Shown: positions 31,260-42,256, numbered from the stretch's first letter. The stretch is DNA of 64,000 nucleotides from Acanthosepion pharaonis (GCA_903632075.3 CAHIKZ030005497.1:570001-634000); one strand, 5' to 3'. Made by a program: numbers and translations. The notes: generated from the sequence alone by a model not told the origin.

Positions 31260-33700
31260 TTACTTATTCTATATATCGTGTCCATTCACGACGTAGGCTA
31301 ACATGTTTCTCTACAATTTCTGGTCCATTGTAGCTCTTAGGAAGTTTTGTCTTTTTGCTGTCTCTCCTAATCACTGTTAAGTCAAACATTTACATAAGAT
31401 CATTGGGTAGGTTATGTTTCTCTTGTCTTCAGTATGCCCTGAGAGTGCACCGAGCCCACTTTTATCATTATCTACCCGATAAATTTCAAGTATCTGTTTC
31501 TGATTCTAAGTAAAAGTGTATTTTTGGTTTCCTTTTTCTGTGTTGTGGATTCCAGGTTGAAATCAGGTACCAATAAATAAAAAAAACAAAAACGTCAGGA
31601 ATGAATATATGGAAATAATGTATTAACGTAATAATACAAACAGGTGAAGCAGGTTAGTAGTTTCAGGAATATGGGTTAGTAGCAAAATATATATATATAT
31701 ACAGTCTTTGGTATTGAAGTATCGCTGTATGACTTCTTACTAAGTCTACGTGCTCGCTCACTGTGACTCCTACAACGCTGTTACCTCACCCCTCACTCTT
31801 CCGGTTACCTACAACCTTTTACTCTGTCACTCTGGACTCGACTCGACTCCTCGGTCTTGCTCTCTGGGGTCTTCACGTAGCCGTAGTATATGTATATACT
31901 GGGTGAGTTCATTTGTATAAAAAAGGGTGGACCCCTCAACACCCCTCCTTAGATCCCTTTTGGGGGCGAGTTAGTATCTTTTCCTTTTTATGATCGATAA
32001 TCAGAGGCTCTGTAAGTCTTCTTTTCCTGCTAGTCCTTCAAATTTCTGTCTCTTCTTGTGGTCTTTGAATCTCAAAAGCTTCAAAGATCGCCTCCATCGA
32101 ATCATCCTTTTCAGCGGGTGACGAGCTTGGCTCTTCAGCCCGTCTTTTTTGCATTTGGTCAATATGTCTTCAGTGGTTACATTTTTCTCCTTGTATTGTA
32201 TGTATCACGTTTCCTAGTCTGTTAATTATTTTTTTCAAAGCTCTATTAACCTCATTGTCGACTTTCTCTATGATAGCAAACGATACGTTTCTTTTTAAAT
32301 ACTGGTTGGACGTTTTCTTTTAATTCACTTCTAGCTGTAAATATGTTACACCGACCCAACCCGCTCAAAAATACTTCTGGAAAATGATTATGTAATTCTT
32401 CCTTTAGTTTTATAACTTCTGATGATTCGCACTTTATCTTTTTACAAAAAGAACTGATAGGTAAATCCCACCAGATTTTCTGTATCCTTCATTACGAATA
32501 TTTTGTGTTTTCTTGTTTTCTACAACGCTGTTACCTAACCCTCACTCTTCCGGTTAGCTACAACCTTTTACTCTGGACTCGACTCTACTGTCTTACTCTC
32601 GTCTCGCTCTTGCAGTAGTATATGTATATACTGGGTGAGTTCATTTGTATAAAAAAGGGGTGGACCCCTTAACCTCACATGTTAGGTCTATTATATTGTC
32701 AGCATTCTTCTGTACAACCAGAATTCTCTTAACGTTAGTCTTATCTTTATATCTCATGAGGTTTTCCAGCATTCATTGTAATATAGGCGGAAAGGTATTA
32801 CGTAACATTTCAGCTTTTCTTTTCAAACAAAATTGCCTGTTTTTTAATACATTGCTTAGTTTTCGTTATTTAAATTTACCTTCAGATTTCAGTGTCACAT
32901 ATTTTGTAAGTTGTTAAAAAAATTACTAAATATTTAGATTTTTGAACCGTTTTGGTTTATCATGTCTCCAATTCGTAGTTCTTTTTTTGGACTGTTCCTT
33001 TTACGGACAACCAGACACGCCGTCTTCTTGCAATTGAAAGTTGTCTTTTCTTCTCACTTTCCTTTAATACCTTCAACAGATTTTCCTGTAATTCGCTATC
33101 TGTATCTGCTATCCACACTATATCATTTGCGAATCTTAAATTGTTAACATATTGGTTGCTAATAATCAATCCTGATGGGACTCCTAATTCGATCAGGATC
33201 GCTTCAGAGTAAAGGTTATATAAGACCGGTGAGATGACATATCCTTGTCTTACGAATGTTTTCTATTTTTATATATTTACTGAATTTATTTTCTATTTTT
33301 TATGCAGACGGTTTGATTCCAAAATAAATCAATCTCTCCCAGCATTTCAACCATTTATTTGTGTTGTACGCTTTTGCATAGACTATAAAACATTGGTATA
33401 CATTCTTTTGCAGTGGTATTGCTCTTTGTGATATCATTCTGCACATAAATATAGCATTCTTTGTTCCAGTATATTTAACAAAATTGCACCGGTTCTATTT
33501 CCGGTTTAGTTTTGTTCCACGATCTGTCCATCAGTATTCGAATAATTTTCTTTATGTAGCTTATGAGGTTGATTATTCAATAGACCTCGCATTCGTTTGC
33601 ACATCTCTTCTTAGACACTCCTAGAGAAATTAATCTATTATGGTGTTCCATTCTACCACCGCTGTCGGATATTTCATTATATCTTTAATTTTGTTAATGC
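31260..33700 (-). pseudogene. RTE-like LINE ORF2, interrupted by an LTR element
   Basis: The minus strand reads SPVLYNLYSEAILIELG, then NLRFANDIVWIADTDSELQE (decayed YADD box, here FAND), then KYL...CDTEI and YRRML pieces up to about 32,690. After the LTR element at about 31,560-32,675 it resumes with LLLRIRNRYLKFIG and ends with LRATMDQKL...NMLAYVVNGHDI near 31,270. The order follows an intact RTE-like ORF2, so the two halves are one insertion. It has multiple stops. Confidence 0.7.
31560..32675 (-). mobile_element. LTR retrotransposon remnant (Ty3-type suspected), heavily deleted
   Basis: Two direct copies of an LTR-like block lie at about 31,700-31,960 and 32,510-32,675. They share CTACAACGCTGTTACCT, CTTCCGGTTA, GTATATGTATATACTGGGTG and the AT-rich TATA-like 'catttgtataaaaaa' region, then GGTGGACCCC. 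Read on the minus strand, the 3' LTR is preceded by a purine-rich tract. The ~550 bp between them encodes a decayed C-terminal pol piece (a 'RHIDQM'-like motif seen in integrase C-termini, then basic residues). Nearly all of gag-pol is gone. Exact LTR ends and target duplication were not fixed. Confidence 0.55.
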
Positions 33701-33704
33701 CGAA

Positions 33705-35455
33705 GTCATCAATTATTGCCAGCATTTCTACTAACCAACTTATATTAGATTTCTGAGTATGTATTTCTATTTAAATAATAAGCAGAGATCGTGAACTCCA
33801 GCTTACGATTTGTTTTATTATAAATAATTACAATATATTATTTGTAGTTCGGAATTTTATTATGAAACTCAGGACTTGTTCATATTTTTATAAATAACTG
33901 TTTACACTATTTATATTGTTCAGACTGTTGTTCCCATCGTTTTTGGCATATTTACGATGTTTCGGTTGTTGTACGCCGTGAACTTGTTCAGGTTATATAC
34001 GTGTGAATTTTGAACTGAACACATTAGTCCACGGGAATAGAAAATTCTAATTTCACGTACAATGCCTTTTGGATATATCAGTTTTAGTTCTTTGATAATA
34101 AGTTTTTATTCTCACCGCTGAGGCCAGGTAGATAAAAGATGTTGGTTGAACAATCCAAAAAGTGACTTGATCCAAAGAGTTGAGAGTTCATTACTTAGCC
34201 GCATTTCAACGTTTTGAAGCGTTTGACCTTACGATTTGTTTATAGTTGTAGAAATCGCAGATCGATAATGGGAACTGGATTCTTGTTTGCAAAAACTTAA
34301 AGAGAACATATCAAGAATACAATATTACTTTTTTATCAAATAAGTATTTGTTATTTTAATCATGAAATTGATTTTAAAATAGTGGAATTGTTATGTAGTG
34401 GTTTCACAGGGGAGGCTTGTATTTGTAATAAGTCGGTCCTAAAATAGGTTCGACGTACAAAACGTTAGGGACTTGATATAATAGGTATAACGCAGAGTAA
34501 TCAGTTGTGGTCGCTGATACTTTAGTATCCGACTAACCGTTGTCCGACATCGACTGACTGACCTACTCACTGCCGACTGACTTGTTACTCTTACTCCTCC
34601 TCCTTATTATAGGTGGGAGAGTCTATTAACTATAGAATAGGTGTGTTCGACTATAACAATAATAAAACTTTTTAATTTAAGAAATGAATGAAAATTTATT
34701 GTAGTAAGCTACGCAACCTAGGAAAACCAAATGTACCTGCAATCCATTAACATGTTTGCACTCTCCTCCCCCCCCAAAAAAATGGTTTTGATCGGTCAAT
34801 GCATGTCTATTTTAGAGGGTGTGACAGATGGTGATACGGACTAGCAGAAGTCACATAATTTTATATATTTATGGAATGATTAGTTAGAATGATATGTTTG
34901 TCATTAAAATTGGATCTCAAAAATAGAAATGTATTATGACTCAAACTAATACATTAATAAAAAAAAAGAACCAGTAAAAAAAATAAAAATTACATATATA
35001 AACTATGGCTGGTTGCTCGTTTAAAAATATTGTTATGGTAGCTAACTAATCCCTGTTGCAGACACCTACTCAGGAACATTTTGATGAGAGAACACATTAT
35101 TGACAATCATTGGCAATGGTAGAACAGGTTCGCCTAATTTTACTTTCAAGGTCTGGGGTAGCAATAAGTATGCTTTTAAGTAACTCGTCGCACACTGAGA
35201 ACTTAACTTTTCTCCAGGTCTTTATTTTGAAAAAGCCACTATCTTGATATTTCGATCATGATAAAATTCTAACCCGAATCTTCTTATATGAATGCTAGCT
35301 TTCTAACTACTAAGTCTCGTGTTTATTTCATTTGTATATACTATATATAATTTTGGTTACTTATTGTGATACCAGACTTCGTAATTTGAAATGAAATACT
35401 CCGTCATTATACACCTTTTGTCCTCATGGAGGAAACCATTTACATTTTGGCCACG
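33705..35455. other. No recognised gene
   Basis: AT-rich. The stretch at 34,440-34,640 has repeated 'ctgactgac'-like words and could be a solo LTR, but no partner is present. Confidence 0.3.
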
Positions 35456-35459
35456 CATA

Positions 35460-35880
35460 ATCTGCGAGCCGTAAGGAATTTGCAGACGTTTTGAATCGCT
35501 CGAATGCATCGTGAGACTGCGACCAAGGCCTTATTTCTTCATCGTCAACGTTGGTTGACTCTCCTGCCTTTCAGGATTTGTGGCGGTTGATATTGCTAGG
35601 TCGATTCTCATTCAAGAGGCTTTCTAAGTGCACTGTCCTCAATTATCAAGTCTCGTCAAGATCAATTGTTGAAATTTGATGAAGAGATTTCTGATTCCGC
35701 TTAATTCCGCCTTGTCCAAATGTCGACTATCTTTGAGAGCACATCTCCGTTGCGGGCAGTTTCATGAATAGTGCCCTGACCGATTCCAAACCGACAAGTG
35801 AACATTTATACCGCGATTTCATAGCATTCGCCGGCCAAGCAAAGGTCATATTTCCGGTCGCTTTTCATTATTCAACGGGG
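35460..35880 (-). pseudogene. Possible pogo/Tigger-type HTH fragment
   Basis: The minus strand gives a KSDRKYDLCLAGECYEIAV-like start and FGIGQGTIHETARN, resembling 'ia..fgIg.sTi..i.k' in the N-terminal HTH of pogo/Tigger transposases. Frames then break up. A chance resemblance cannot be excluded. Confidence 0.3.
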
Positions 35881-35884
35881 AAAC

Positions 35885-36226
35885 GGATTTATGACAGCTG
35901 TCCACACGCACACACTGATACACATATTTAAATACTTCATATACATATAAGTTATATCATATGGATACATACATATGCATTTATATATGACAGTATTTAT
36001 TATGCAAATCAATGTTTTCACAATAGAATTAGTATTAGCCAATTTTAAGAATATATTTTTATGGTAAACATTACAATGTGAATTTCATCGTACCTATCTA
36101 CTCTCGTTAAATGTGTTGTCACTAAATTAATGGTTATTTAGCTAGATTGTCTTTGGCCATAACGTTAATAAATAAATACTAAAACAGATATGTTGTATTT
36201 AATTTGTGTAATTTAAATTCTATATT

Positions 36227-36230
<4 letters not shown>
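35885..36230. other. No recognisable feature
   Basis: AT-rich, no gene or repeat copy seen. Confidence 0.35.
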
Positions 36231-36232
<2 letters not shown>

Positions 36233-36293
<61 letters not shown>

Positions 36294-36346
36294 AAGAAAT
36301 ATAGTCTTAAGATGAGCTATATTTATGGGATAAAAAGTGCCCTGAC

Positions 36347-36423
<77 letters not shown>
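36233..36423. repeat. Two (TA)n arrays around a Penelope tail fragment
   Basis: (TA)n runs lie at 36,233-36,288 and 36,350-36,423. The ~60 bp between them, read on the minus strand, is 'atcccataaatatagc..atcttaagactatattt', the outermost part of the Penelope tail also found at 55,325-55,380 and, in part, at 3345-3400 and 38,195-38,260. Confidence 0.75.
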
Positions 36424-36425
<2 letters not shown>

Positions 36426-36597
36426 ATAGATGAATCAAACGGCTAGATATAAGCAAAAGTATACACATGTATTGATGTGCTACGCAGTCAAACAAATAAA
36501 CAATCGTCAAATTTATACATGAGATATAAAACTAATAGTGCTTGATGAGGTTATACAGAACAAATATATATATTGCTTACTTTTAACAAGATAGAAC

Positions 36598-36642
36598 TTG
36601 TGCCTGATGAGCTGGTAATCCAGCGAAACGTTAGTCGCACAA
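36598..36642 (+). ncRNA. Hammerhead ribozyme, type I, Penelope-like minimal form
   Basis: All core boxes are intact. Helix I pairs TTGTGC (36,598-36,603) with GCACAA (36,637-36,642), 6 bp. CTGATGA is at 36,604-36,610. Helix II is GCTGG/CCAGC, 5 perfect pairs, with loop TAAT. GAAAC is at 36,625-36,629. A 4-nt GTTA closes the very short helix III. The cleavage triplet GTC is at 36,634-36,636, with cleavage predicted after C36,636. A two-base-pair helix III is the hallmark of hammerheads in Penelope-like elements. A (TA)n array begins about 30 bp downstream. No coding remnant adjoins it. Confidence 0.9.
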
Positions 36643-36672
36643 CAAAACGTAGTTTCACGTATTTACTTCTTT

Positions 36673-36692
36673 ATATATATATATATATACTT

Positions 36693-36774
<82 letters not shown>
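36673..36774. repeat. (TA)n microsatellites
   Basis: Three TA runs separated by 'cttctt' and a register slip. Confidence 0.95.
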
Positions 36775-36777
<3 letters not shown>

Positions 36778-36894
36778 TAAAGACATTTTTATGTTTAACG
36801 TTCTTTTTATAGATACAAGTATTTAAGTAAAGGCTCTGTTTATAATAAACAGTATTAAATAACATTTACCGGCCTGAATGTCGAGAAATTTTCA

Positions 36895-36990
36895 TAGAAA
36901 ATATTCGTCCTTTGACAGGATTCGAACCTGCATCCTATACGGAACCGTCATTTACGCTGACATGCCTTCCGTCTATGGAACTCATATTAC
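36895..36990 (-). repeat. tRNA-like SINE head
   Basis: The minus strand has ATGCAGGTTCGAATCCTGTC, a perfect B-box in a paired T-arm, with an A-box-like TAGACGGAAGG about 50 bp upstream. No closed acceptor stem is seen. Part of the downstream sequence (36,820-36,880, 'gctctgtttataataaac') is shared with 20,728-20,790. Confidence 0.5.
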
Positions 36991-37411
36991 GGCGTGCAGC
37001 GGACACAGTAAAGAGAGTGATATCTAAGGAAGAAATGCTCCTTCCAGAGCGTTCATGGGTGACATCACAATTCTGGTCGGTGCCAATGAACTGCTGCAGC
37101 GCTACCATAAGCTATTCATATGGGCGAAATGAAGGCTAAAGACCCAAAAAGCAAGAGCTGATCATTACGTAGGTGGACTGTCTGGGCGATTTACAAAGAG
37201 AAACCAATGAAGAGCTTCGGACGGCTGTATGAAATTCAACTGGCTTATCGGCATCGAGATAAAGAGGTGTAGAAATTGACAATACATGGACTTGCATCAA
37301 TGAGAAGAATTTAAGAAAAGGAAGCGGAATTCCAGTCGTAAACATGAAACATAGGATAAACCTCTACTCTTTTTCAAATGACAAGATAAGAGTGTGAACC
37401 GTGACATGGGA

Positions 37412-37413
<2 letters not shown>

Positions 37414-37492
<79 letters not shown>

Positions 37493-37565
37493 CGTGTGTG
37501 TGTTTGAATGTGATTAAAATATGTAACAAAACATTATATATATTCAAGGAGAAAAAGATACTAAA

Positions 37566-37602
<37 letters not shown>

Positions 37603-37703
37603 TTTATACAGCGAACTTCAGTTTGCGTGGGAAAGTGTCTATCATTGCGAATATATTTATTTGCATAATAATAGATATGTACATAGGTATAGACATATGT
37701 TTG

Positions 37704-37762
<59 letters not shown>

Positions 37763-37914
37763 CTTAAATTACATATAAGAGACTCTGAAATATAGTTCTC
37801 GGCCTGATCAAATAGCCTCAAATCCCAAATGACATAATGTTTTGGGGGCATAGAAGGGCCAATAAATTTTCATGAAATACTCACATATGTACGCATAGAT
37901 ACATGTAACTAGAA

Positions 37915-37985
<71 letters not shown>

Positions 37986-38154
37986 ATACTTTTCGATGCT
38001 CCTATTCTTATGTGAGTGCTGTCTATATGCCTAATAGGACACCTTCGAAAAATAGGATGGACAGTAATTTTTTAGGATAAATAATTTACATTCATCTAAC
38101 TTTCATATATTTTGAGGACACAAACATATACTCACCCACACACAGACACACACA

Positions 38155-38189
<35 letters not shown>

Positions 38190-38190
38190 G
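37414..38190. repeat. Cluster of (TA)n, (GT)n and (CA)n arrays
   Basis: Arrays lie at 37,414-37,505 (TA then GT), 37,569-37,600 (TA), 37,707-37,762 (CA then TA), 37,919-37,985 (TA then GT) and 38,120-38,187 (CA, interrupted). Short unique pieces lie between them. Confidence 0.9.
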
Positions 38191-38194
38191 TATA

Positions 38195-38335
38195 TGATAA
38201 AATATAGCTTTAAGGTATGCTATGGCTAAAAGTGCTCAATATCAGGTATAGAGGGTAAGGTAAATAAAAAAGTTGATAACACTCAACATCGACAGTCTCT
38301 TTCATGATTAAACTCAACCGTCAGATGACCATTCT
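38195..38335 (-). mobile_element. Penelope-like tail fragment, degenerate hammerhead
   Basis: On the minus strand: CTGACGG, a stem-loop region, GAAAG, the loop AGACT, GTC, then GATGTTGAGTG, followed by the outer tail (AATATTGAGCACTTTT-like and AAGCTATATTTTATC). Order and spacing match the tail at 55,232-55,380. A9 and the C of GAAAC are mutated. A (CA)n array abuts the outer end. Confidence 0.6.
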
Positions 38336-38339
38336 ATCT

Positions 38340-38545
38340 GTCTATATCAAGCGCCTGACGAGGCTGGTATCCTGCTCTCACCCTTTCACTGTAGAAACTT
38401 TTAAATGTAGCCGTCTCTTCTTCTCCAATAGCTTCATACCTCGCACCTCTCGCCTGTGGAACACCCTTCCCTATTAGTGTTTCCCTGACAGCTATAATCT
38501 CCAACTATTCAAATATAATGTCAATCGACATAACCAGTTACCTTG
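38340..38545 (+). pseudogene. Jockey-like LINE C-terminal fragment
   Basis: One frame gives LVSCSHPFTVETFKCSRLFF, then SFIPRTSRLWNTLPY and CFPDSYNLQLFKYNVNRHN, the end of the jockey-like ORF2, with one stop. The words CCTGACGAGGCTGG inside it are codons, not a ribozyme. Confidence 0.75.
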
Positions 38546-38549
38546 ATCA

Positions 38550-39540
38550 ATACACTATCCCTCTCCTCATCCGTTCTTCTATCACTCCTATCTGCTCTCG
38601 CTCCAAATCTTCTGCAACCCCTTACATCCTAGTGGCTTCACGTCTTGCTCGGGACGTAATGCTTAAATATATATATATATGTATATTCATAACCATTTAA
38701 ATTAATTACAACTGACATTGACTGAGTAATCCTGTTAAGGAAAAAAATGTAACTTTCGATAGGAATTAAACCTGCTGTAAAAGGGAATCAGATGGCAGTT
38801 GGAATATAAATTCCTCTCAGGTGGTTTTATTATATTTAGAAGGCCTTCACGATGCAGGCCGATTTTTATTGATTTCATGTTTATGAAAATAAAAGCAGGG
38901 ATAGCTACACAAACACGTGTACATCCTCAAAATAACATCTATATTGATAAGAAATTAACATACACACAACCCTAGCAAGACATGTGAGTGAAATTGGAAG
39001 CACAAATTCACAAGTCATCGTGAACGGAATTTTGAGCGCGCTGACCTTGTTCAGACTGTTGACCATGTTAGATAACACACTATCTCCCAGAAACTGTAAT
39101 TAAGATCTGCTCAGCATAGTTGCAGTATAAGCCACAGGTGGACTCTGTGGGTATTGAATAAACACAAATGAACCTAAGCGGTCGTCTGCAACTGGGATTA
39201 GCTAGACGCCCCAAAGCAAAAACCGATGCGTTTCGCCCGCAGATGATCTTATCAAGGTAAATGTGTAGTATTTTCATTTGCAACAAGTATTTAAAAAAAA
39301 AGGAGTAAAAATATGGTTAGGTTTTCAAATATTTAAAATTTATGAACGCTCATATATATTCTCTGAAACAATTCGGTAAAGAAAAGTTTTCCTTTTGTCT
39401 TTATTCATATTGCCTTTTAACAGTTATTTTTGATTTGAATTTCTACACACACGCACGCGCGTACACATATATGTTTTAAAATAAAATCATAAATACTAAA
39501 GAACTTTAGATCATTAATGTAACTGTTCTTTCCTGTTGCA
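38550..39540. other. No recognised gene
   Basis: Near 39,190-39,260 the minus strand has TTGATAAGATCATCTGCGGG then CGAAACGCATC, similar to a decayed element tail but without helix II pairing. Confidence 0.3.
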
Positions 39541-39551
39541 TGACTACACAC

Positions 39552-39554
<3 letters not shown>

Positions 39555-39617
<63 letters not shown>
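39555..39617. repeat. (TA)n microsatellite
   Basis: About 30 TA units directly left of the Penelope-like element. Confidence 0.95.
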
Positions 39618-39618
<1 letters not shown>

Positions 39619-39622
<4 letters not shown>

Positions 39623-39862
39623 GTTTTAAAGCTAGGAATTTATTGATTTTAATTTTATTAGTCTCTAAGGCCTTCTCAACGAACATCTCAACAGGAGACA
39701 ATCGTTGGATAATTAATTAACGAAAAGAATATTAACGAAAATGAAGAGCAAAAAAAGAGGGAAATACGCTAAAATAACAAACAATTGTATATACTTGTAA
39801 CGAGGGAGGGGAAATAACGTGTTAATAAATTAGCGAGGGACAGTTAAAATAAAATATCCCCC
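39619..39862 (-). repeat. Left inverted tail of Penelope-like element 2
   Basis: On the minus strand it repeats the right arm: the end-of-coding block 'atattttattttaactgtcc', CCCCTCCCTCGTTAC, TTAATTAATTATCCAACG, then GTCTC-CTGTTGA...GAGAAGG-CCTTA-GAGAC. Helix I (GTCTC/GAGAC) is intact, but the core boxes CTGANGA and GAAA are mutated. Confidence 0.8.
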
Positions 39863-39924
39863 AGGTCAAACATTTTATGCATAATATTGTATACTTGATT
39901 CGTTCACATTTGTTGAATGTTTAC

Positions 39925-41209
39925 AGGCCATACAGCTATGCATTTTTACTGATTTTATGTGTTCTTTTGATGTGTCCAGTCTGTTTACTAACGTACCATT
40001 AAAGGAAACTATTAATATTTGTGCAGGCTTGTTATATGAAGGTGACATTACTCCACCTCCTTTTCCTAAGGATGTATTTATGGAACTTATGACACTTTGT
40101 ACCAGTTCAGTGGAGTTTAGTTTTGATAATGTCATCTACAGTCAAGTGGATAGGGTCAAGATGGGTAGAACCCTTGGCCCTGCGTTGGCTGATATTTTTC
40201 ACGAGATGTTGCTCTTTGGTAAAGTGTCTAAACTGTTTGTTTATGTCAGGTACGTCGATGACACTTTTGCAACTTTTTCTAATGAAAGTGAGGCTGTTAA
40301 CTTCTTTAATGAGCTTAAATCCTTACACAAATATTTGTATTTCACTATGGAAGGGGAGAAGGACAATTGTCTGCCCTTTTTGGACGTTTTTATTTAGCGT
40401 AGTAGAGGGGGTTTTCTTACAAGTATTTATCGCAAACCTACCTTTACGGGCCTCTATTTGAATTGGCCTTCGTTTGCACCTACATCAAGGAAAATCAATC
40501 TTGTTAAAACATTGGGGTACAGGGCGTTCAAAATTTGTTCACCTACTAGATTGGACCGTGAATTTGAGAACATTAGGGAGATTTTCCTCAGTAATGGCTA
40601 TCCGGAGGCCCTTATTGATTATATTATTAGTAAGAAGACTAAGGAATTCCATTCCCCTAAAGTCCAGGGGCCTTCTAAATGTCCGGTGTATTTGAAGATT
40701 ACCTGGATTGGGGATAAGGGCCAAAACTTAATTAAGCAAGTTAGCAAGTCGGTTTCTGGTTGTTTTCCATCTGTTGCTTTACGTTGCATTTTTCGAACTT
40801 GGTCTGTGTTTCCGTCGTTACGTAAGGATGAATTGCCCTACATCAAATTGAGTCATTTAGTATATGAGTTTAATTGCCAGTGTGCTGCTGGTTATGTGGG
40901 GCGTACAACCTTGCATTTGGAAACTAGAATCCAGTATGTACCTTCCAAAATACGACTTGGTAAGATAGATAAAATGTGTTATCTTCTCCCCCCATAAATA
41001 TGGAATCGGCTATTGCTCAACACTTAGTTGAGAATAAAGCCTGTGCCAAGTCATATACAAAAGAGTGGCTTAAAATCATTCATACGGCTGGTTCCAACAA
41101 TCATTTGAAGATTTGAGAATCAGTCTGTATAGGATTAAGGAAACCTTCTCTCTGCCGGCAGAAAGAATTTGTAAAGTCCCTTAATCTGTTGGGGAATATT
41201 TTATTTTAA
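39925..41209 (+). pseudogene. Penelope-like reverse transcriptase / GIY-YIG endonuclease
   Basis: The protein copies element RNA and nicks target DNA. Visible RT motifs: CSFDVSSLFTNVPL (motif A), MGRTLGPALADIF (motif B, usually MGsPLgp), YVRYVDDTFATF (catalytic YVDD) and LPFLDVFI. The frame continues after one TAG (40,395-40,397) through GLYLNWPSFAPTS, LVYEFNCQC and GYVGRTTLHLETRI (GIY-YIG, here YVG). After a shift near 40,985 it resumes with SAIAQHLVENKACAKSYTKE and KPSLCRQKEFVKSLNLL, the family C-terminus. Missing: the N-terminal third. Decay is mild: one stop, one or two shifts. Confidence 0.85.
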
Positions 41210-41440
41210 CTGTCCCTCGCTAATTTATTTATACGTTATTTCCCCTCCCCTCGTTACAAGTATAGACACTTGTTTGTCATTTTAGCATGTTTCCCTCTTT
41301 TTTTGCTCTTTATTTTCGTTACTGTTCTTTTCGTTAATTAATTATCCAACGATTGTCCCCTGATGAGATGTTGGTTGAAATGGCTTTAGAGATTAATAAA
41401 ATTAAAATCAATAAATTCCTAGTTTTTAAAACTGTATATA
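41190..41440 (+). repeat. Right inverted tail of Penelope-like element 2
   Basis: Starts in the last codons and contains the 3' untranslated region and ribozyme-like tail. It is inverted relative to 39,619-39,862. Confidence 0.8.
41354..41396 (+). ncRNA. Degenerate hammerhead-like motif
   Basis: CTGATGA (41,360-41,366) and GAAA (41,377-41,380) are in order. The preceding GTCCC would have paired with GAGAC-type sequence after the 'tggcttta' segment (the left arm keeps GTCTC/GAGAC). Helix II between the boxes is poor and the triplet is TTA, not GTC. Probably derived from a hammerhead; activity is doubtful. Confidence 0.5.
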
Positions 41441-41461
41441 AATTTTGTACCTCTAAACATT

Positions 41462-41462
<1 letters not shown>

Positions 41463-41540
<78 letters not shown>
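41463..41540. repeat. (TA)n microsatellite
   Basis: About 38 TA units right of Penelope-like element 2. Confidence 0.95.
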
Positions 41541-41543
<3 letters not shown>

Positions 41544-41559
41544 ATAATAACTCACCTGC

Positions 41560-42240
41560 AATATCCATATTACAGAGATCCAATATTATTTATGAATTCA
41601 CATATCCCTTAATGATCTTGATCAAGTCATGAATAAATATATTGGCTATGCTACTACATGCCTAAGAAGAAGACTCACGTTACAGTTCCCTGACAATAGC
41701 TTAATTAGGTTTCATTTAAACATACTCTCCATCCATAACATAGTCGTAGACAAAAACATATAATACACTCATCTACATTTAACAAATAATGGAAGCATTA
41801 TTGATAAAAGAGAAAAAGCCATCAAAAGCCAACAATCAGTAAGATCAAGTATGAAAATGGCTAAAATGTGCTGACTGTGTTCCGAAAATAAAAGCATTCC
41901 TATAACTCTTGGTACATACATAAACATTCATGCGATTCAATCAAAAGTAAATATAAAATCATCGCTGATAATGGCTAAAATAATAGCTGAATGGGTCCGG
42001 GCACACAGAAATTCCCGAAAATAATAATATATAAGAGCACAAGAAGAATTAACCCCATAACCAAGTCAGTTGCTTCTCACGAAATTTGTATAAAAGAGGT
42101 GATTGCCAAATACACAATACATACATAGATATATAAACACATTATATATATACAGAGTAGAGCTTATGTAAATGAGTGTATGGAGATAGATCAGAGATAG
42201 TATAGTATGTAGATAGATCTATCAGAGATAGAACATATAT
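41560..42240. other. No recognised gene
   Basis: AT-rich. A short repeat of 'atcagagatag' words occurs at 42,190-42,235 near the outer edge of the next palindrome. Confidence 0.35.
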
Positions 42241-42256
42241 AATACAGATTTTGTTT

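Larger units (their letters stand above)
39619..41440 (+). mobile_element. Penelope-like element 2, with inverted tails
   Basis: The body on the plus strand encodes a 5'-truncated reverse transcriptase plus GIY-YIG endonuclease. The left arm (39,619-39,862) and right arm (41,190-41,440) are inverted copies of the element's 3' end, about 245 bp each. The right arm overlaps the last codons and carries the tail with CTGATGA...GAAA. (TA)n arrays abut or nearly abut both outer ends (39,555-39,617 and 41,463-41,540). Inverted terminal 'pseudo-LTRs' are a known Penelope feature. Confidence 0.85.

Noticed and set aside
36895..36990. A functional tRNA gene on the minus strand
   Set aside because: Good T-arm and B-box, but no closed acceptor stem or clear anticodon arm; more likely a SINE head.
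38340..38400. CCTGACGAGGCTGG as another hammerhead
   Set aside because: It is coding sequence of the LINE C-terminus, and no GAAAC or cleavage triplet follows.
39190..39262. TTGATAAGA...CGAAACGCATC on the minus strand as a hammerhead
   Set aside because: The first box is mutated and nothing pairs between the boxes; only a decayed tail is possible.
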